Positions 10,701 to 23,100 are shown, numbered from the stretch's first letter. The stretch: 64,000 nucleotides of DNA from Scolanthus callimorphus (GCA_033964015.1 CM066919.1:19904146-19968145); one strand, 5' to 3'. The notes: generated from the sequence alone by a model not told the origin. A program made the numbers and translations.

Positions 10701-12171
10701 CATCCTATCCCCTCATCTCCTTTACCTCCTCACTCACCACTCCACCACCTTCTGCTTCATTCTCCTCATACACTTCCCATCCTCCATCTTTACCTCCTCC
10801 TCCATCAAAACTTCCAGCTTCTCCTTCTTAGTTTCCTCCTCCTTCGTTGTCCTCGTCCTCTTCCCCTCACCTCCTTTACCTCCTCACCCAACACTTCCGC
10901 CTTCTCCTTATTCGTCTCTCCATTCTTCTTCATCCTCCTTACACACTTCCCATCCTCCCTCTTTACCTACCTCCACCTCCATCAAAACTTACAGCTTCTC
11001 CTTGTTATTTTCCCCTTCTTCTTCGTTCTGCTCGTCCTCTTTCCATCCTCCTTCTTTACCTCCTCCTGGGGGTAAAAAATAATGTTTTAATAATTTTCTT
11101 CTTTTCTCCAGAACAACATCTGTCGGTATGGTGGTCACTATTGGGAGGTTTGGAGGACTTCTCGCTCCATATATGGGATACTTGGTAATGAACAATTGCA
11201 TACTCGCGCGCCATGGTCCTTTCTCACCTCCTCCCAGGGAAGAACCCCTGCGCGCGAAGATGTGGTGCACCGCACTGAAGAAACGCAGTGAATTAACAAA
11301 ACGCGCGCTTGAATTATGCTGGTGGACCTTGCTTAAAGCATAGACGGCTTGCAGCCCCTTCTTCGGCGAATGTCCGTAAATTGAGGGAATGTTTTTTTAC
11401 GGTCGGCGCGCTTCGATTTGTTTACGGTGTCGAGTTACTCAGGAGAGGAGACGCGCCACGGGGTTCCCCCGTGTCTTTCTCTCGATTTACGGACGTTCGC
11501 CAAAGAAGGGACTGCAAGCAATAAAGGGGCTGTGTCACGGTTGTTTCAACAAAATTTTATAAAATAAGACCAATGATCTACATAAACTGTCAGAATCCTA
11601 CATTATACTATTATTTTGTGTTATAAAGAAAAAGGAACTGAAACGTGCATTACATATAGGCATATAAAAAACTGTTCAGCCTGAACAGAAATCAAAAATG
11701 TCATTTCGTAATCCAATTCCATCCGCTCGATAACACACGAAAATACTCCAATTTGTGCTCATCCAGCAGTTGAAAGGTTATTTAACAAACCTAGATGATT
11801 ATTTTGCTCATTTCCTTTGAATTTGACTATATTTAAGCAACCTAAATTTGCCTCAAAATTGTGACACTGCTCCTTTCCACTCTTGTTTCCAGGGCCAAAT
11901 TGCTGGCCTCTACTTCACATTACCACTGATTGTTTTTGGCGCCACGAGTGTCTCTCTCGCTCTGCTGACTCTCTGCCTACCGGACACAGTATTTGCCAAC
12001 ATGCACCAGACCATAGAGGAAGCGGAGGCTGATAAAGAGTATTATGGGATGCCTTGCTGCTACAAACCGGATGTGACGCAAGATGACGGTGATGGTATAA
12101 ATAAAATAGCCTGCGGTGATTTGGACTGCAGTGTAGTCGCACCAAATGGAAGTGTTGAGACCCGAATGTAA
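4749..12171 (+). CDS. SLC22-type organic ion transporter (major facilitator superfamily), 9 exons
   Basis: Exons: 4749-5032, 6810-6956, 7572-7852, 8311-8556, 9498-9632, 10063-10142, 10247-10355, 11112-11184 and 11893-12171 (stop TAA). Phases join throughout. Product about 544 aa if one missing base in exon 1 is allowed. Family marks: a cytosolic start ending in PYQSALC, TM1 (MGFQFYILIFGYG), a short Cys-rich extracellular loop (SCPLSQCCSNC) with N-x-S/T sites, the MFS signature GIMSDVFGRR after TM2, the RSPRWLLAR motif in the central cytosolic loop, a Lys/Glu-rich loop helix, the SELFPTIVR motif, and the LPDT...TIEEAE tail. The large first extracellular loop of vertebrate OCT/OAT proteins is short here. 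The family moves organic cations, anions or carnitine across the plasma membrane; the substrate cannot be told. Odd points: a frameshift at about 4866-4873, where frame 0 meets TAA at 4875, and a GC donor after exon 7. Poly(A) signals lie at 12461 and 12469. Confidence 0.88.
5033..6809 (+). other. SLC22 intron 1 with MITE and poly-C tract
   Basis: This is the longest intron with little internal order. It contains the palindromic element at 5238-5433 and a run of 19 C at 6275-6293. No exon with family similarity was seen. Confidence 0.5.
5238..5433. mobile_element. MITE with TAAGGTTACTGAGAACC ends
   Basis: The left arm TAAGGTTACTGAGAACCTTC and further inward CATACACGT...AACATGTCAA pair with the right arm (TTGACATGTT...ACGTGTATGATG...GAAGGTTCTCGGTAACCTT). 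Nearly the whole element can fold into one hairpin. Non-coding, inside SLC22 intron 1. Confidence 0.7.
7011..7226. mobile_element. MITE with 28-bp inverted repeats
   Basis: ATTCTCGAACCCAGAGCTCC at 7011 onwards is matched in reverse complement at 7199-7226, with one or two mismatches. It lies in SLC22 intron 2. A related GAGTTCCCTGG...AGGGAACTCTGG arrangement occurs near 35765-35965. Confidence 0.7.
7904..8204. repeat. Inverted-repeat element filled with a 12-16 bp tandem repeat
   Basis: TGGTTTACAC at 7904-7913 and GTGTAAACCA at 8195-8204 form the ends. Between about 7918 and 8085 lies a tandem array of GACGCAAGCG-type units, alternating with AGGACACAAGC and CGCATGAG variants. It lies in SLC22 intron 3. 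The array is a minisatellite, not coding; the reverse-strand ORF across it is a repeat artefact. Confidence 0.65.
8714..8874. mobile_element. Palindromic element in SLC22 intron 4
   Basis: The arms CAATTATTGG...CATGATAGTGAGAT and ATCTCACTATCATG...CAATAATTG are reverse complements around a loop with TATCTGCCGAAGCGAAGC. A half copy of the same element is seen at about 9265-9335. Confidence 0.65.
10385..11080 (+). repeat. Polypyrimidine tract of about 0.7 kb in SLC22 intron 7
   Basis: The plus strand is almost purely C and T, built from TTCTTC, CCTCCT and TCATCC blocks with only scattered purines. Long Ser/Leu/Pro ORFs in two or three frames are low-complexity artefacts. Such tracts can form triplex (H-DNA) structures; here that is inference. 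It directly precedes the acceptor of exon 8. Confidence 0.8.
11349..11517. mobile_element. MITE with TTGCAG...CTGCAA ends
   Basis: TTGCAGCCCCTTCTTCGGCG...TGTCCGTAAA at the left is paired with TTTACGGACGTTCGCC...GGGACTGCAA at the right. It lies in SLC22 intron 8. No ORF. Confidence 0.65.
11525..11875 (+). repeat. Dispersed repeat, second copy at 54617-54985
   Basis: The stretch shares several matching blocks in order with 54617-54985 on the same strand: CACGGTTGTTTCAAC, ATGATCTACATAAAC, ACTGTTCAGCCTG, TCGATAAC and CAGCAGTTGAAAGG. Both copies lie in introns of unrelated genes, so this is an old interspersed element of unknown class. Confidence 0.6.
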
Positions 12172-14515
12172 AGTAGTGCACTGATACAGGTAGCCGCTAC
12201 GCAATTCCCTTTCGTAACCGGTCGATGCCTTTTGCCATTTCTGTGAACGGTCGATGCCTTTTCAGAAAGGTCGTTGCAATCTGATCCCTTGGGACAATTA
12301 GTCATTGTCTACCCATTTACGAAAGGGACGACTGTGTAGCCGCTAAGTGGGGTGGTAGCAGGGTGGGTCTAGAAAATCATTTTCTGTTGTTGTTCTATAT
12401 TGCTCAAAGTTATGCATTTTTTTTAAAGCGTTACGACGCGAAGTTCCAAGTTAAAGAACAAATAAAACAATAAATGCAATTAATTAGTATTCCCGGCGAG
12501 CTACCTTAAACTTCGATTCGGGCTGGCGCACATTCAATGACATTTTGTCGATCAGTTTGTTCAAATGTTACGGTGGTCTTCCGAAGCACAGAAAGAAAAG
12601 AAAATGACGGAAATTAGTGCCGCAATCGCATTGCGCTTTGAACCCGATATTCTCACTCTCTGCAAAGTACCAATTTTCACCAAGTATCAACACAGGCGAT
12701 CCAAGCTCTAGTCATGTGGGGTACTGTGAAAGAAACATGCAACGTTGTCGCTGTAAAATTATACGTAAATGTAAATATTGGCATAAAATTAGGGTGGCTA
12801 GCCACCCCTTTTTTCTCATATTTCTGGTATAACCTTTAGATAGCCACCCCCATAGTTGCAAATGAATACCATGTGGAAATTCCAGGGTAAAATGGATGGC
12901 CCTGTGGAAATTCCAAGGTCAAAATCAACAAACCCTGTGGAAATTCCAAGGGTCAAACACAGCAACCCCTGTGTGTGTGTGTGTGGTGGTGGTGGGTGGG
13001 GGGGGGGGGGGCATTATTTTTTGGAACATCCCAATTTAGCAGAATTCTGTAGGATGGGTCCTGATGTGGGTGTGCTGGTACAACAATTCCAGGGTGCAGT
13101 ATTTCCAAAATAAGAATTTCCAGGATGGGTAAACATAATATCCAGGGTGGCCATGAGAAAATTCACTGGGATGGGAAGGGAAACCCAAAAATTTCCAGGT
13201 TGGGTACCTGAAACTAGGGTCCTCGACAGGGGGTGCAGATTATTTTGCAACTGCCCATACAATTAAAAATTGTCGACAGCTGACAAGCACAAAGACCATA
13301 GCATTCAGCCAGTAAATATTCCACTTCCCAGCTCTGACCCTTAGCAACTCATTAATATAAAAAGAAAGCAACAAGCCAGTGTTTAAAATTTTTTAATATT
13401 TGTTTCAACCAAGGAATTGTGGGTTCTCTCCCAACTCCCTGTTTCAACCCAACTGTGTTGTGAACATTAATTTAAATATTGTGCCTATTGCATGACTATT
13501 TGGAAGCAACTAGTTGCCCTGAGTGTAAAGTGTACAGCTTGTCCTAAGGTTGTATGGGTTTCCTGTGGTGAAAATGTTCTGCCTTGCTTGAAATTCTAAA
13601 TGCACTTGTGTGACGTGAGCTTAAAGTCACTTACTTTCGTTACTGTTCCACTTTTTATTTTATAGCAATGGTTCTTGGTAATATATACAGGAATCCATAT
13701 TTATGATGTAAACAGGCCTGTAGCTTGACATAACAAATATCAAAGTAAAAATAGTCTAAACGGTTTGTAAAAAAAAACTATATATTTTTATATATATTTG
13801 AAAATTCCTGTTCAGCCCATGTAATTGCTTATATGGTTGCTACACCTCTGGTAACTTGATTCTTAAGGAAGCCCTCATTTTGTATTCGGACCCTGCAAGA
13901 AACCATTTTTGCAGTTCTGTTTTGTGCAAAAATTGGTTATCCACTTCCTTTGGTGCAGTTCTCACAAGAAAATCACCAGAAATCAAATGCAGCAACAGAA
14001 GCTCAGAACAATCAATTTGTATCTGGTCTTAGGAGAAGGAATGTACAAAACCCAGAACAATCCATGTGTATCTGGCCTTGGGAGATGGAATATACATTTG
14101 TCCACCGACAAACTATAATATCATGGCATTTCTTCAATGTTGTATGGGCATGTGCTAAATTTTCAAGCTCCTAGTGAAATGTGGATTGTTTTCTGGAATC
14201 ACACATTCGATAAAGTAAAACATCAAACTCGTTGCAGCCTGTTGTTTGCCAAAGGGGTTTAGCACATGTGTCACACATGAGTGCATTTTAAATACCAAGA
14301 GACGACTGGAATTATCCAGGAATCTATCAATATTACACAGGAAGCCCACTCCCATGGCTTGAGAAGGACACCCTTTAAAACAGCTGTTTCGACAAGGCTG
14401 TGGTGCAGTAGTAAATAAAAAATTGTATTGATACAAACTACAAACATGGTCAACACGCTGCAAAGTCTTAACATTCTCAAAGTGTACAAACTGATTCTAA
14501 GTGAAGTCCATATTG
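12172..14515. other. Tail-to-tail spacer between SLC22 and MLEC
   Basis: No gene is seen. It holds the SLC22 3' UTR, imperfect repeats of TGTGGAAATTCCA at about 12868-12990, a GT-rich then G-rich run at 12970-13010, and AT-rich DNA. The malectin 3' UTR should run from 14515 downwards. Confidence 0.5.
12860..13250. repeat. GGAAATTCCA repeat block with GT/poly-G tract
   Basis: Several imperfect copies of a unit built on CCTGTGGAAATTCCAAGG-TCAAA follow one another, then (GT)n and a run of 12 or more G. Similar GGAAATTCCAGAGGGG stretches flank poly-C or poly-G at 16350-16510, 21420-21620, 26770-26940, 31800-31880 and 55900-56090, so it is one dispersed family. Confidence 0.6.
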
Positions 14516-17500
14516 TTACAATCTGCAAAGGCAGAAGAGAGTTGGTAGAAATACTCCAATAGCAATGCAGATAGGAAACAGCATACTGGTTTCGTCATTT
14601 GCATAGGGGTCTAGGGCTTTTGGCCCTGATGTTTTGCGTGGTTTTTTTAGGTTTTTCTTCTTTGCTGCTTTCTTCTACCTCTTCTTTGTCCTCTTCCTCC
14701 TCTTGAGGCCCAGGCAAGGCAGGCAGTTTAGGAACATCTGAATGTAAAATAAAAACAGATCATATTTGTGATCAGAACGCATGTTCTTTTATATGGATGT
14801 TCTTTATATGGACAATGAGTTCACACTCTAAAAAAAAGAAGCATACAAATTGCTTTTGATGAATGTATGCTTCCAGCTACAATGTATAATGTGCTAGTCA
14901 CCCATGGCTCCTTCAAGAGCCCATGTCAGCCACTCCTTTGTTATTGTTATTCTTCGATATTAGACAATGATTTACGAGTAGAAATCTCTGAATAAACATC
15001 TAAATACAGTTTCAGTTTTGATTCACCAAATTCAATCGAGAACATTGCTCTATATTCTATAAATCAGCCGATGGAAATGGATACTTTCTCCAACTTGGTA
15101 TGTTGTTATGCTGTCAAAATGGTGGTTGACAGAGGCTCTTTAAGGGAAAAAATGTTTTGCCAGCCAAATTCTCCTGGAAAATGGCTTTTTCTACTCACCA
15201 TCTATAGTTCCCTTCAGTACCACCATTGCATTGATTTTTGGATTATCATAGACTCCCTGGTGAAAATAGTTAGTTAGCTTGTGTTCATGGATTTTTCAAG
15301 ACTACCATAAATGATCTAATAAATGCTCCCTCTCTAATGAACTCCTATCTAATCAACACCCCCCTAAGCTGACAAGTTTGTTTTAAACACCCCTAACAAA
15401 TGCCCCCTTCCCTGAAAACCACACAATATAAACTGAAGAAGTACAATACAATTAATCAATTTATTTGTATCTTGCTATTAACACTGGTGTGCAAGTTGCA
15501 TCTTGATCAATTTCCACTTCAAAGTGAGGATAACACTCTTTAATGTTCTTGATGTCTGCTGAAGCTCTGTCATTTAGGTTATTACAATATTGTATCTAGG
15601 CTACCATGTTACAGTTATTAGAATAAACACCCCTCACTTTGAAACACCTCTTATCTTTTAAATGCTGCCCCCCCCCCCCCCCCCCCCTTCCCTTCCGACC
15701 TTTGAAATATAATATAAATAATAATATAATACAGGGTTCGAACGCTCAGAAATTGGAATTTTTTCAGGAGTTTTTCAGGATAATTGTCAGCCTTGTCAGT
15801 CAGTCCATTCTTGATAACGTTAAAAGCTTGAAAACGATTTTTAGAATAATTACATTCTTGATTTTGTGAATGATGAAATTTGTTTCATTTTTCCAGGAGT
15901 TTTCCAGGACTGGTTCGAAATTCCAGGAGTTTCCATGAGTACAATAAAAATCCTGGACTTTCCAGGTTTTCCAGAAGCCATAAGAACCCTGATGGCGTCT
16001 ATTACATCATTTACGGGAAGAAAAGACAAAGTTCTAGTCCCTAATGCTGCTTTGTGCTCACCTTCATAAATTCCACATAAACAGAGCCAGCAAATGGAAA
16101 AGTATATCCATTATGTAATAGCTGGTTATCCCTGATCGTGAACGGAACAAGTTCATCATGAGCAACTCCTCGCCCAACTTTTTCATAAATATCTAAGCCT
16201 TGGATGACTGGATGGGAATTTATAGATACATCAAATACCTGGAAGACATTGTAACAGGTAGTTAATAAATATGAAGTAAAATAAACCTTGTTTGACTTTG
16301 GAATTCTCAGCCACTTTGGTAAAGAAAAAAAAAACACCATACCTTCCCCCCAAAGGGATTTGGAAATTCCAGAGGGGTTGGTACAGGGTCAATAGCTTTT
16401 GGTTTCTCGTAAAATCATGGTATTTTCAATGGAAATCCCAGAGAGATGGGGGTTGCGTTTTATTTCCAATACAATCGCTTGATTTTTCACTGGATACTCC
16501 AGTGAGGTGGGGGTCATATTTCAAACCACCTTTTTCCCACTCTTGGGAATTCTATAGCATTGTCTGCAAAACCTCATTCACATAAAAAGCTCATATTTCC
16601 ATGGTAGAAGAAGGGAAGTGTTCAGATTTCCCATGGATAAACAAAAACAACAACATGCAGACCAAATTGCAAATAAATTAGATACAGTGAAAAGATAGAT
16701 ACAGTGCTAGCAGGGTTTTCATATATGTGCAATTACCAGTCCTGTATAGGATCTCAATATTGTTCATCAAAGAGAGAAGTCTATAAAATCTATTTTCCGC
16801 ATCATCAGAAGCCTATTCAACCGAAGGCTACCATATTTACAGACTAGAACAAAAAGAAACATCACTTTATCCTTGCTAAAAACTTTGTTAAAAAACAACT
16901 GGTGAATAACTTAAAAGCAACAGTTAAACAATGACATAAATGCTTAATAAAGTAAATTGCCTTTTGCAATGGGTTTCTCCTAGAAACTTTAGGTATATTT
17001 CTCAATATCAGTCTACATAAATTCAGACATGTATCTAGTATAGAAATTTGATCTTCAAAAGTACATAATGTAATTTAACCACCATGATATAATAATACAG
17101 GGAGATATTTAAAATGTACTTAGTCTGTAGTGTAGTGTACACTTCTTTTTGCTCCTAGAAACCTTTATCAGACGTTCTCCTTATAGTTTTTTGTTACAAA
17201 TTTAGACATCTAATATAGAAATTTCATTTTCAAAATTATATAAACCCATCATGATATGGTACAGGGAGATAAAACATACTTAGTATAAACTTCTTTTAAG
17301 GTACTAGAGGAGGCTCATCATCGAAATTTCAATTCTCCCCAGAATCACCCAACCTGATGCTGGTGATACTATTTATCATATAGGGTAGTTTAAAACTTTG
17401 AAATTTCACGAATACCTACAAAATCGAGAGAGAAATGCAACGTTTTTCGCGCCAAATATTGTAATGTTATACCTTGTTTTTATCCTGCCCGAGTATTTAT

Positions 17501-19759
17501 CTGGTATTGTTGCAGTGACCCTTGACCTACTGTTAGTCATTAACTGGACACAGAATTCGGCTTTTATATGCGAGAAAGTACTTTATTTTTGTTCATAGAG
17601 GTTTTAATCATTTGTAGCAACGAAATAATTTCCAGAGGATACTTCTTTTCCTCTCCTAATGTTAAAAACAATGAAATATTATCAGTTGTTGTGTTGGTCA
17701 AGCCGGATCGCATTTCATTTCCAGTATTTAATCCCTGGTGGAGTCAAGCCGTGTGCCTTGATCGATGAATCATTCCTGAGACATAAAAACATGTTTTTGG
17801 CAGCTTAAAAAACAGATTCTTACTTATTATAAAAAGCCAATGTTGTATTAACCAAAATTTCGCAGCTATGCGGTTTGTTCTGAGCTTGTTTACGAGCGCG
17901 CGTGACTTCTGAAACTTGAGTGAAATTTAATCCGATTTACTTTGCTTAGTAGCGTGTACTTATTTTCGCGCGAAAAACATTGCTGTATAAGGGCAAAATA
18001 TCCTTATTTGGGGGGAAATATTGAATACAAAAGACCGCTGACTGGTTAAAAATAACCTACACAGACGCATCTTGCCAACTGAAGCGAACAAAGCCATAGA
18101 ATCGAAAATTCGTGAAGTAAGGAAGTTATTTCACTGTAATTAAGGCGCTTGAACACCGAAAATGATGAATAAGTGCGTGTAGATTTCAGCTCTGTCTCTG
18201 AAACTTTCTGAAACGAAATATAGTGCATTTAGAAGGATTTTGACCATGCCCGTATGGAGACTCATAATATTATTAATTCTGTTGTGTTTTGACTTTACTA
18301 ATCGGTAACCTATTAACTTATTAATTTTTTGCTACGGGCACGGTCAATTTTGTCCCTTTTTTAATGCAAAATAACCTGGTGCACTTAGTTTATGTCTGTT
18401 GTTTAAAACGTGTGAGTTTTTAGATTTTTAGTGAAAATGTAGTGGTTACTATGGAGACCGATTCTCGCGAAACAGGGCGTGGTATCGGTATGCGTATTAA
18501 ATCAAATCAAAGCTAAATGTTTAATAAAAAACATGCTTAAATGCTGATTGGGTAAAACGAAATATAAAGCGAGATATAATTTTTCCAATTGTACCCTCGG
18601 GAGCCTCCTGTAGTACCTTAAAGGGAAGTCATTAACAATTTTCTTAGCACCTCTAGGAATATATAACCCCGAATGTCATTTGAGGATTTTATATATCTGG
18701 AGTGCTTACAAACAAATGAAAAAAGGAAAATAATTAAAATTCAGTTTTGGTTTCAGAAAGCCTATGAATTGTCTTGTTGTAAACACTTTTTAGTCTAAGA
18801 TTTCTTGCACAGGTTGTCTGGTGGATAGATGACCTTTTATGAATTATTACAATGGCCATTGAGCCCTCTTTAACCTCGAATAATATTGTCTGAATTTCTG
18901 ACATTTTTTCATGACCACTTTCAATGGAACACGAGCCAAGTGAAAATGTATGTAACAAAGGAATAAATGCAAAAAAGAGTGATACAGACCCGATAAAACT
19001 CATTACATATTCAAGTTATGGGGCACAGGTGCTAAAAGACAAGGGAAAGATCGCCTCTTGCCCGGATAACAAATTTACTAGTTTACCATTATAATTCCCA
19101 TCTTTATGAGCTTAGAACCCAAAAAAAAACTGAAGTTACAAGATTACCGGAATTGCTGCACAAGCAACAAAGAGGGCGCCTAGCGACACAAACTTTCAAC
19201 TTTGAAATGTCGTGGTCGCGTTTAATTGATCGAGCGCGAATGAATTATTAAAGTTGCTACTGTTTAAAGTTAAATATCATACAAGGGAATAACATATATC
19301 TCGTGCGAGATCTTGAAGACTAAAACTGTTGAATGACTACTAAATTAGTCCCACTGATTCATTCGCGCTCATTTGTATGTTCAGCTTGAAAGATGCAACC
19401 GGCGGCTACGTTACCTTTAGACGCGGAGCTTGGAAATAGACCTCACAAAACTTTAGCACCAGAACATAGTCCCCATTTTCTTTTATAGGAATCGTGTAGC
19501 CAAAATTCGAGAGATGATATCGTTCAGTTTGGTAGAGAATCTGATCGGGTGGAGCAACTCTACCGATCGAAAGCATTTTTCCGTAGTCCGAAGGAACTCC
19601 TACACTCAGTTTATCTGCTTGGTAATGGACGCCGTTCAGGTCTGTGTGTGCCGGCCCGCCACAGTTAACCGCGTATACAACTTCCCCTGTTGCCCAAACC
19701 TCGCTGGAAAATAGCCCAAGTAAAAGAGTAATGACCAGATCAAATGCGAGACAATCCAT
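14516..19759 (-). CDS. MLEC: Malectin, ER carbohydrate-binding protein, 4 coding exons
   Basis: Exons, transcribed order: 19759-19415, 16238-16062, 15256-15199 and 14737-14516. About 266 aa after one correction. Malectin is a type I ER membrane lectin that binds diglucosylated high-mannose N-glycans and works with ribophorin I in glycoprotein quality control. Visible: a signal peptide (MDCLAFDLVITLLLGL), the malectin fold start VYAVNCGGPAHTDLNG, the conserved run QILYQTERYHLSNFGY and GDYVLVLKFCEVYF carrying the aromatic ligand residues, FDVSINSH, GRGVAHDELVPF, and YDNPKINAMVVLKGTID. An acidic segment rich in E and K follows, then DPYANDETSMLFP and a C-terminal membrane helix ending in LFCLCRL. 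The frame breaks in exon 4 at a run of seven A (plus strand T at 14642-14648): six would restore it. An in-frame ATG further upstream (19852) is possible, but 19759 gives the cleaner signal peptide. Divergent with CCT6. Confidence 0.92.
17295..18623. mobile_element. 1.33-kb inverted-repeat element in MLEC intron 1
   Basis: TTTTAAGGTACTAGAGGAGG at 17295 onwards is the reverse complement of the sequence ending at 18623 (CCTCCTGTAGTACCTTAAA), with about 40 bp of weaker match further inward. The interior has no recognisable transposase; it is AT-rich with small ORFs only. Confidence 0.6.
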
Positions 19760-20134
19760 TTTCCTTGAGTAAAAATTTATGGCGCTGAAATGGCTGAAAA
19801 AGAGGAGAGAAACTTGAACGAAAGCTGTTAGAAGAAAAGAACAAGAGAGCAACGTGGGAGCCTGGGCTGAGAATGGAACTTTTAAAAATTCTAAATTGGC
19901 GGTCTCCCTGTGGAAGTCAAGCAGTCGAAAAAATATTGTTGCTTGAACGAAAAAAGCATGAAAGCTGAAAAAAGTGTGGAATATTTCAAATGCCTTGTAC
20001 GGCTTGTGAGTGTGTGTTTTCTTGACAAAAATAAAATATAAATTTTAGGATTTGGTGCGTGGCTTAATAGAGGATAACCGGGAACCCTGTGGTAACTCGG
20101 AAACGAGGCCACAAACCTCCTTTCCTCTCCCAAG
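19760..20134. promoter_or_regulatory. Divergent promoter shared by MLEC and CCT6
   Basis: Only 375 bp separate the two start codons, which point away from each other. No TATA box is obvious. At the CCT6 end the start codon sits inside CAAGATGGCGGC (20131-20142), which matches the known YY1-type element AAGATGGCGGC found at start sites of many housekeeping genes. The region probably holds both 5' UTRs and a TATA-less bidirectional promoter. Arrangement and motif are seen; promoter activity is inferred. Confidence 0.6.
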
Positions 20135-23100
20135 ATGGCGGCGATCAAGGCGTTGAACCCGAAGGCTGAAGTTGCTCGATCTGCTGCGGCTTTAAATCTC
20201 AATATTACTGCAGCTAGAGGACTTCACGATGTATTAAAGACAAATTTAGGGCCCAAGGGAACAATGAAAATGTGAGTAACGGTCGGGAATTTGAGCAGGA
20301 AACCTGATTCATGAAAACACGTGCGACCGGCGATTTTTTGACATGTGCACTGTATTCTGTATTTTATCGTTGATTTCAAATCGCTGACATCACATTCAGA
20401 TTCGCAGATCAATAAAAGTTCTACCAAAGATGAAAAGATTTAAGTTATCTTGTTCGTCACATAAAACGTTCTGTAGTTTTTAGCCATCTCAACCGTCTCA
20501 ACTACAACTTTCTTCAACACAAATCAAACGGATGTGCCTTATTTTAAAGTTATAAGAGTTGTGAAATACAGTTTTCTGTACACAAAACTATAAATGTTTC
20601 AAACGTAGCATCGGTTTCTTAGCATTCAGATAGCTCAGGGGCAATAACTTTGTTCTCTCTGCTGTCATTGAGTGTTTTTAGTTGCTGTGAACAGAGTTGA
20701 AACTTTCAAAATGTTAAACCTTCCTTGACAACAGCTGTCATTATGTCTGTAAAAGGTGTGGTGGAATTTTTGTGAATTATTATACCATCATCCAATTCTC
20801 CATGTTTTAAGGGTGTCAATAAGTTGTTTTGTAGGCAAGTTAGACTGTCTATTCCCCAGGAATGTTCTTCTAGATAAATGAAAGGGACTATTATTGGAAA
20901 AACTGAAGAAACAAACTAAAAACTACCAAGTGACAATAAAACAAGACCGTAAACAATATTTCACTTTTCAAAATGAATCCAAGAGAACTGTGTCGTTACT
21001 ATAGTAAAGGTGTAATAGACCTTTTTCCAAATGGCCGCCAAAAATAAAAATCGATTTTTGTTAAAAATGAACACCAGCACTAGAACACACATCATCACTT
21101 TAGTAAAACTACAAAATTTCACAGCATTATATCCATATCTTCCGAGAAAACAAAAGTTAAAAATGTGCAGATTTACAGACGTTTGTATGACTGGGGGTAT
21201 GATACCCCCAGTCATACAAATCTCTGTAAAATTTTCAATTTTCAGACTCTGATTTCTCAGTCGATATAGCATTTGGCATAACAAAAATTTAAAGGATTAC
21301 TAATGTGAGGATACTCTTTCTAGTGCTATTATTTGATTTTCAGTCGGTTTAATTTTAAGACATGTGAATTTGTGGCGGCCATTTTGGAAAAAGGTCTATT
21401 GATATTGCACAATTCCAGAAAAATTGCATATCCCCACTATGGAGGGAATTGGAAATTCCAGAGAGGTGGGGGGAAAAATTTACCTGTTTTCTTTTTTCAT
21501 ACAAATACTGTATTTTCCATTGGAAATTCCAGAGGGGTGAGGGGATATTTTATGGAATTGCACATTTGTTTTCTTGCTATTATTGTGCTAAATTCAGGGG
21601 GGAACTCTAAGGTTAAAATGCTAGGGGTGACTGTCGGGAAACTCGAATTTTGACCCTAAAAAATACCCCTCCCAGTCTGAAAATACCCTAAAAATACCAA
21701 CAATTTTGACAGATTAAATTTTATTCTGGCAAAGTATCCTCTCGAGTTTCAAATACACAATCATTCTTTCCAATTTTTGGACCTATGTACCTTATTGCGT
21801 GAGAACCCCCTAAAAAATACCTATTTTTTCTTACCATACCGTTTTATATTTTCGAACCCCTAAAAATACCACATCGCCGATTTCAACCCCTAAAAAATAT
21901 GACGTTCACCCCTAGCATTCCAATATAGGGAGTCCCCCCCCCATTGGGGGCTTAATTGCCAATTTAAAGCCAAAAATGTTTGCTAACTTGAGGATACTTT
22001 GTGACTCATTGGTATTCTCAACATTTCGGCTTCAAATGGGGCAACCACTGTATTTTCACATGTGATGTATATTCAAATTTAGAATAGGATTTCAAAAGGA
22101 GATATTTTAGCTGCATAGATGCAGTCTCTCCTTTGAAAAACTGCAAATTAATGCCTTTTCAAACATTTCCCTGCTTGTTCAAAGAGTGCAACCTAGCAAC
22201 AAAAGTGCCTAGCAACAAAATGTCAGTACAGTAAGCTGCTACTTAAGTCAGGGGTTTCAATAGAAGGTGGCTATTAAATAAATATGCCACTGATTATCTT
22301 GCCCTCAAAATGCAGGAAAACACCTTTCCTTCTACCGACATTTTAAAGTTTCTGGGGCCGCACCCCCTAGGAGGCTTAGGCCTTACGGCCTTCATATGGG
22401 ACCCCCAAACCCAGCCACTTACTTCCAAAACTTAGCCTGCTACTTCAAAACTTATTGAAACCCCTGTTAAGTACCTTCTTTTTATTTTACATATTAAAAA
22501 CTGTTTTAAAAAAAATGAAAAGAAATGCACTCAGTTAATTGCTGACTTTCTTTCATAGGCTGGTTTCTGGATCTGGTGATATCAAGTTAACAAAAGATGG
22601 CAATGTCCTTTTGCATGAAATGGTAAATTGTAAATGATAATTATGGATTTAGGCAATGCCTATAAAAGCAAAACTCCAATCCTACACACCCAACTTCTTA
22701 CTACATGGTTTATTCTTTATAGTAAATGTTTCCCTTTTGAGGAGCACAGCTTGGGATACCCAGCCTGTAATTTCAGTGAATTTTCAAATGCTCATTGTGA
22801 AATTTATGGTTACCCAACCTGGAATGTTACGTTTGTAAATGACCAACTGATTGATTGAGTTCAAAAAATAGATTCTCTCTTCGATCGTGGGCTACACCAG
22901 CAACAGAGATTAGGCAAAAATTTTCCCATTTCGCTATTAGTTCAGTCCATTTGTCTCCTTGCATCTGTAGCTGCTTTACCTCTTTAAATAATCCGGATCA
23001 ATCTCTGTGATATCAATGTATTTTGGGAGGAGTTGGCGTCAAAATGCGATGACTTTTTGCTGTTTGGAGTCCAAACCAAATGCAGTGGCCTGGAGGATAT

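Noticed and set aside
10451..11188. Overlapping Ser/Leu/Pro-rich ORFs of 70-170 codons
   Set aside because: They are translations of the intronic polypyrimidine tract in several frames.
18734..19003. 89-codon minus-strand ORF with a signal-peptide-like start, in MLEC intron 1
   Set aside because: Malectin needs no exon here, since exons 1 and 2 join in phase with the conserved KVFDV sequence. No family recognised; likely chance.
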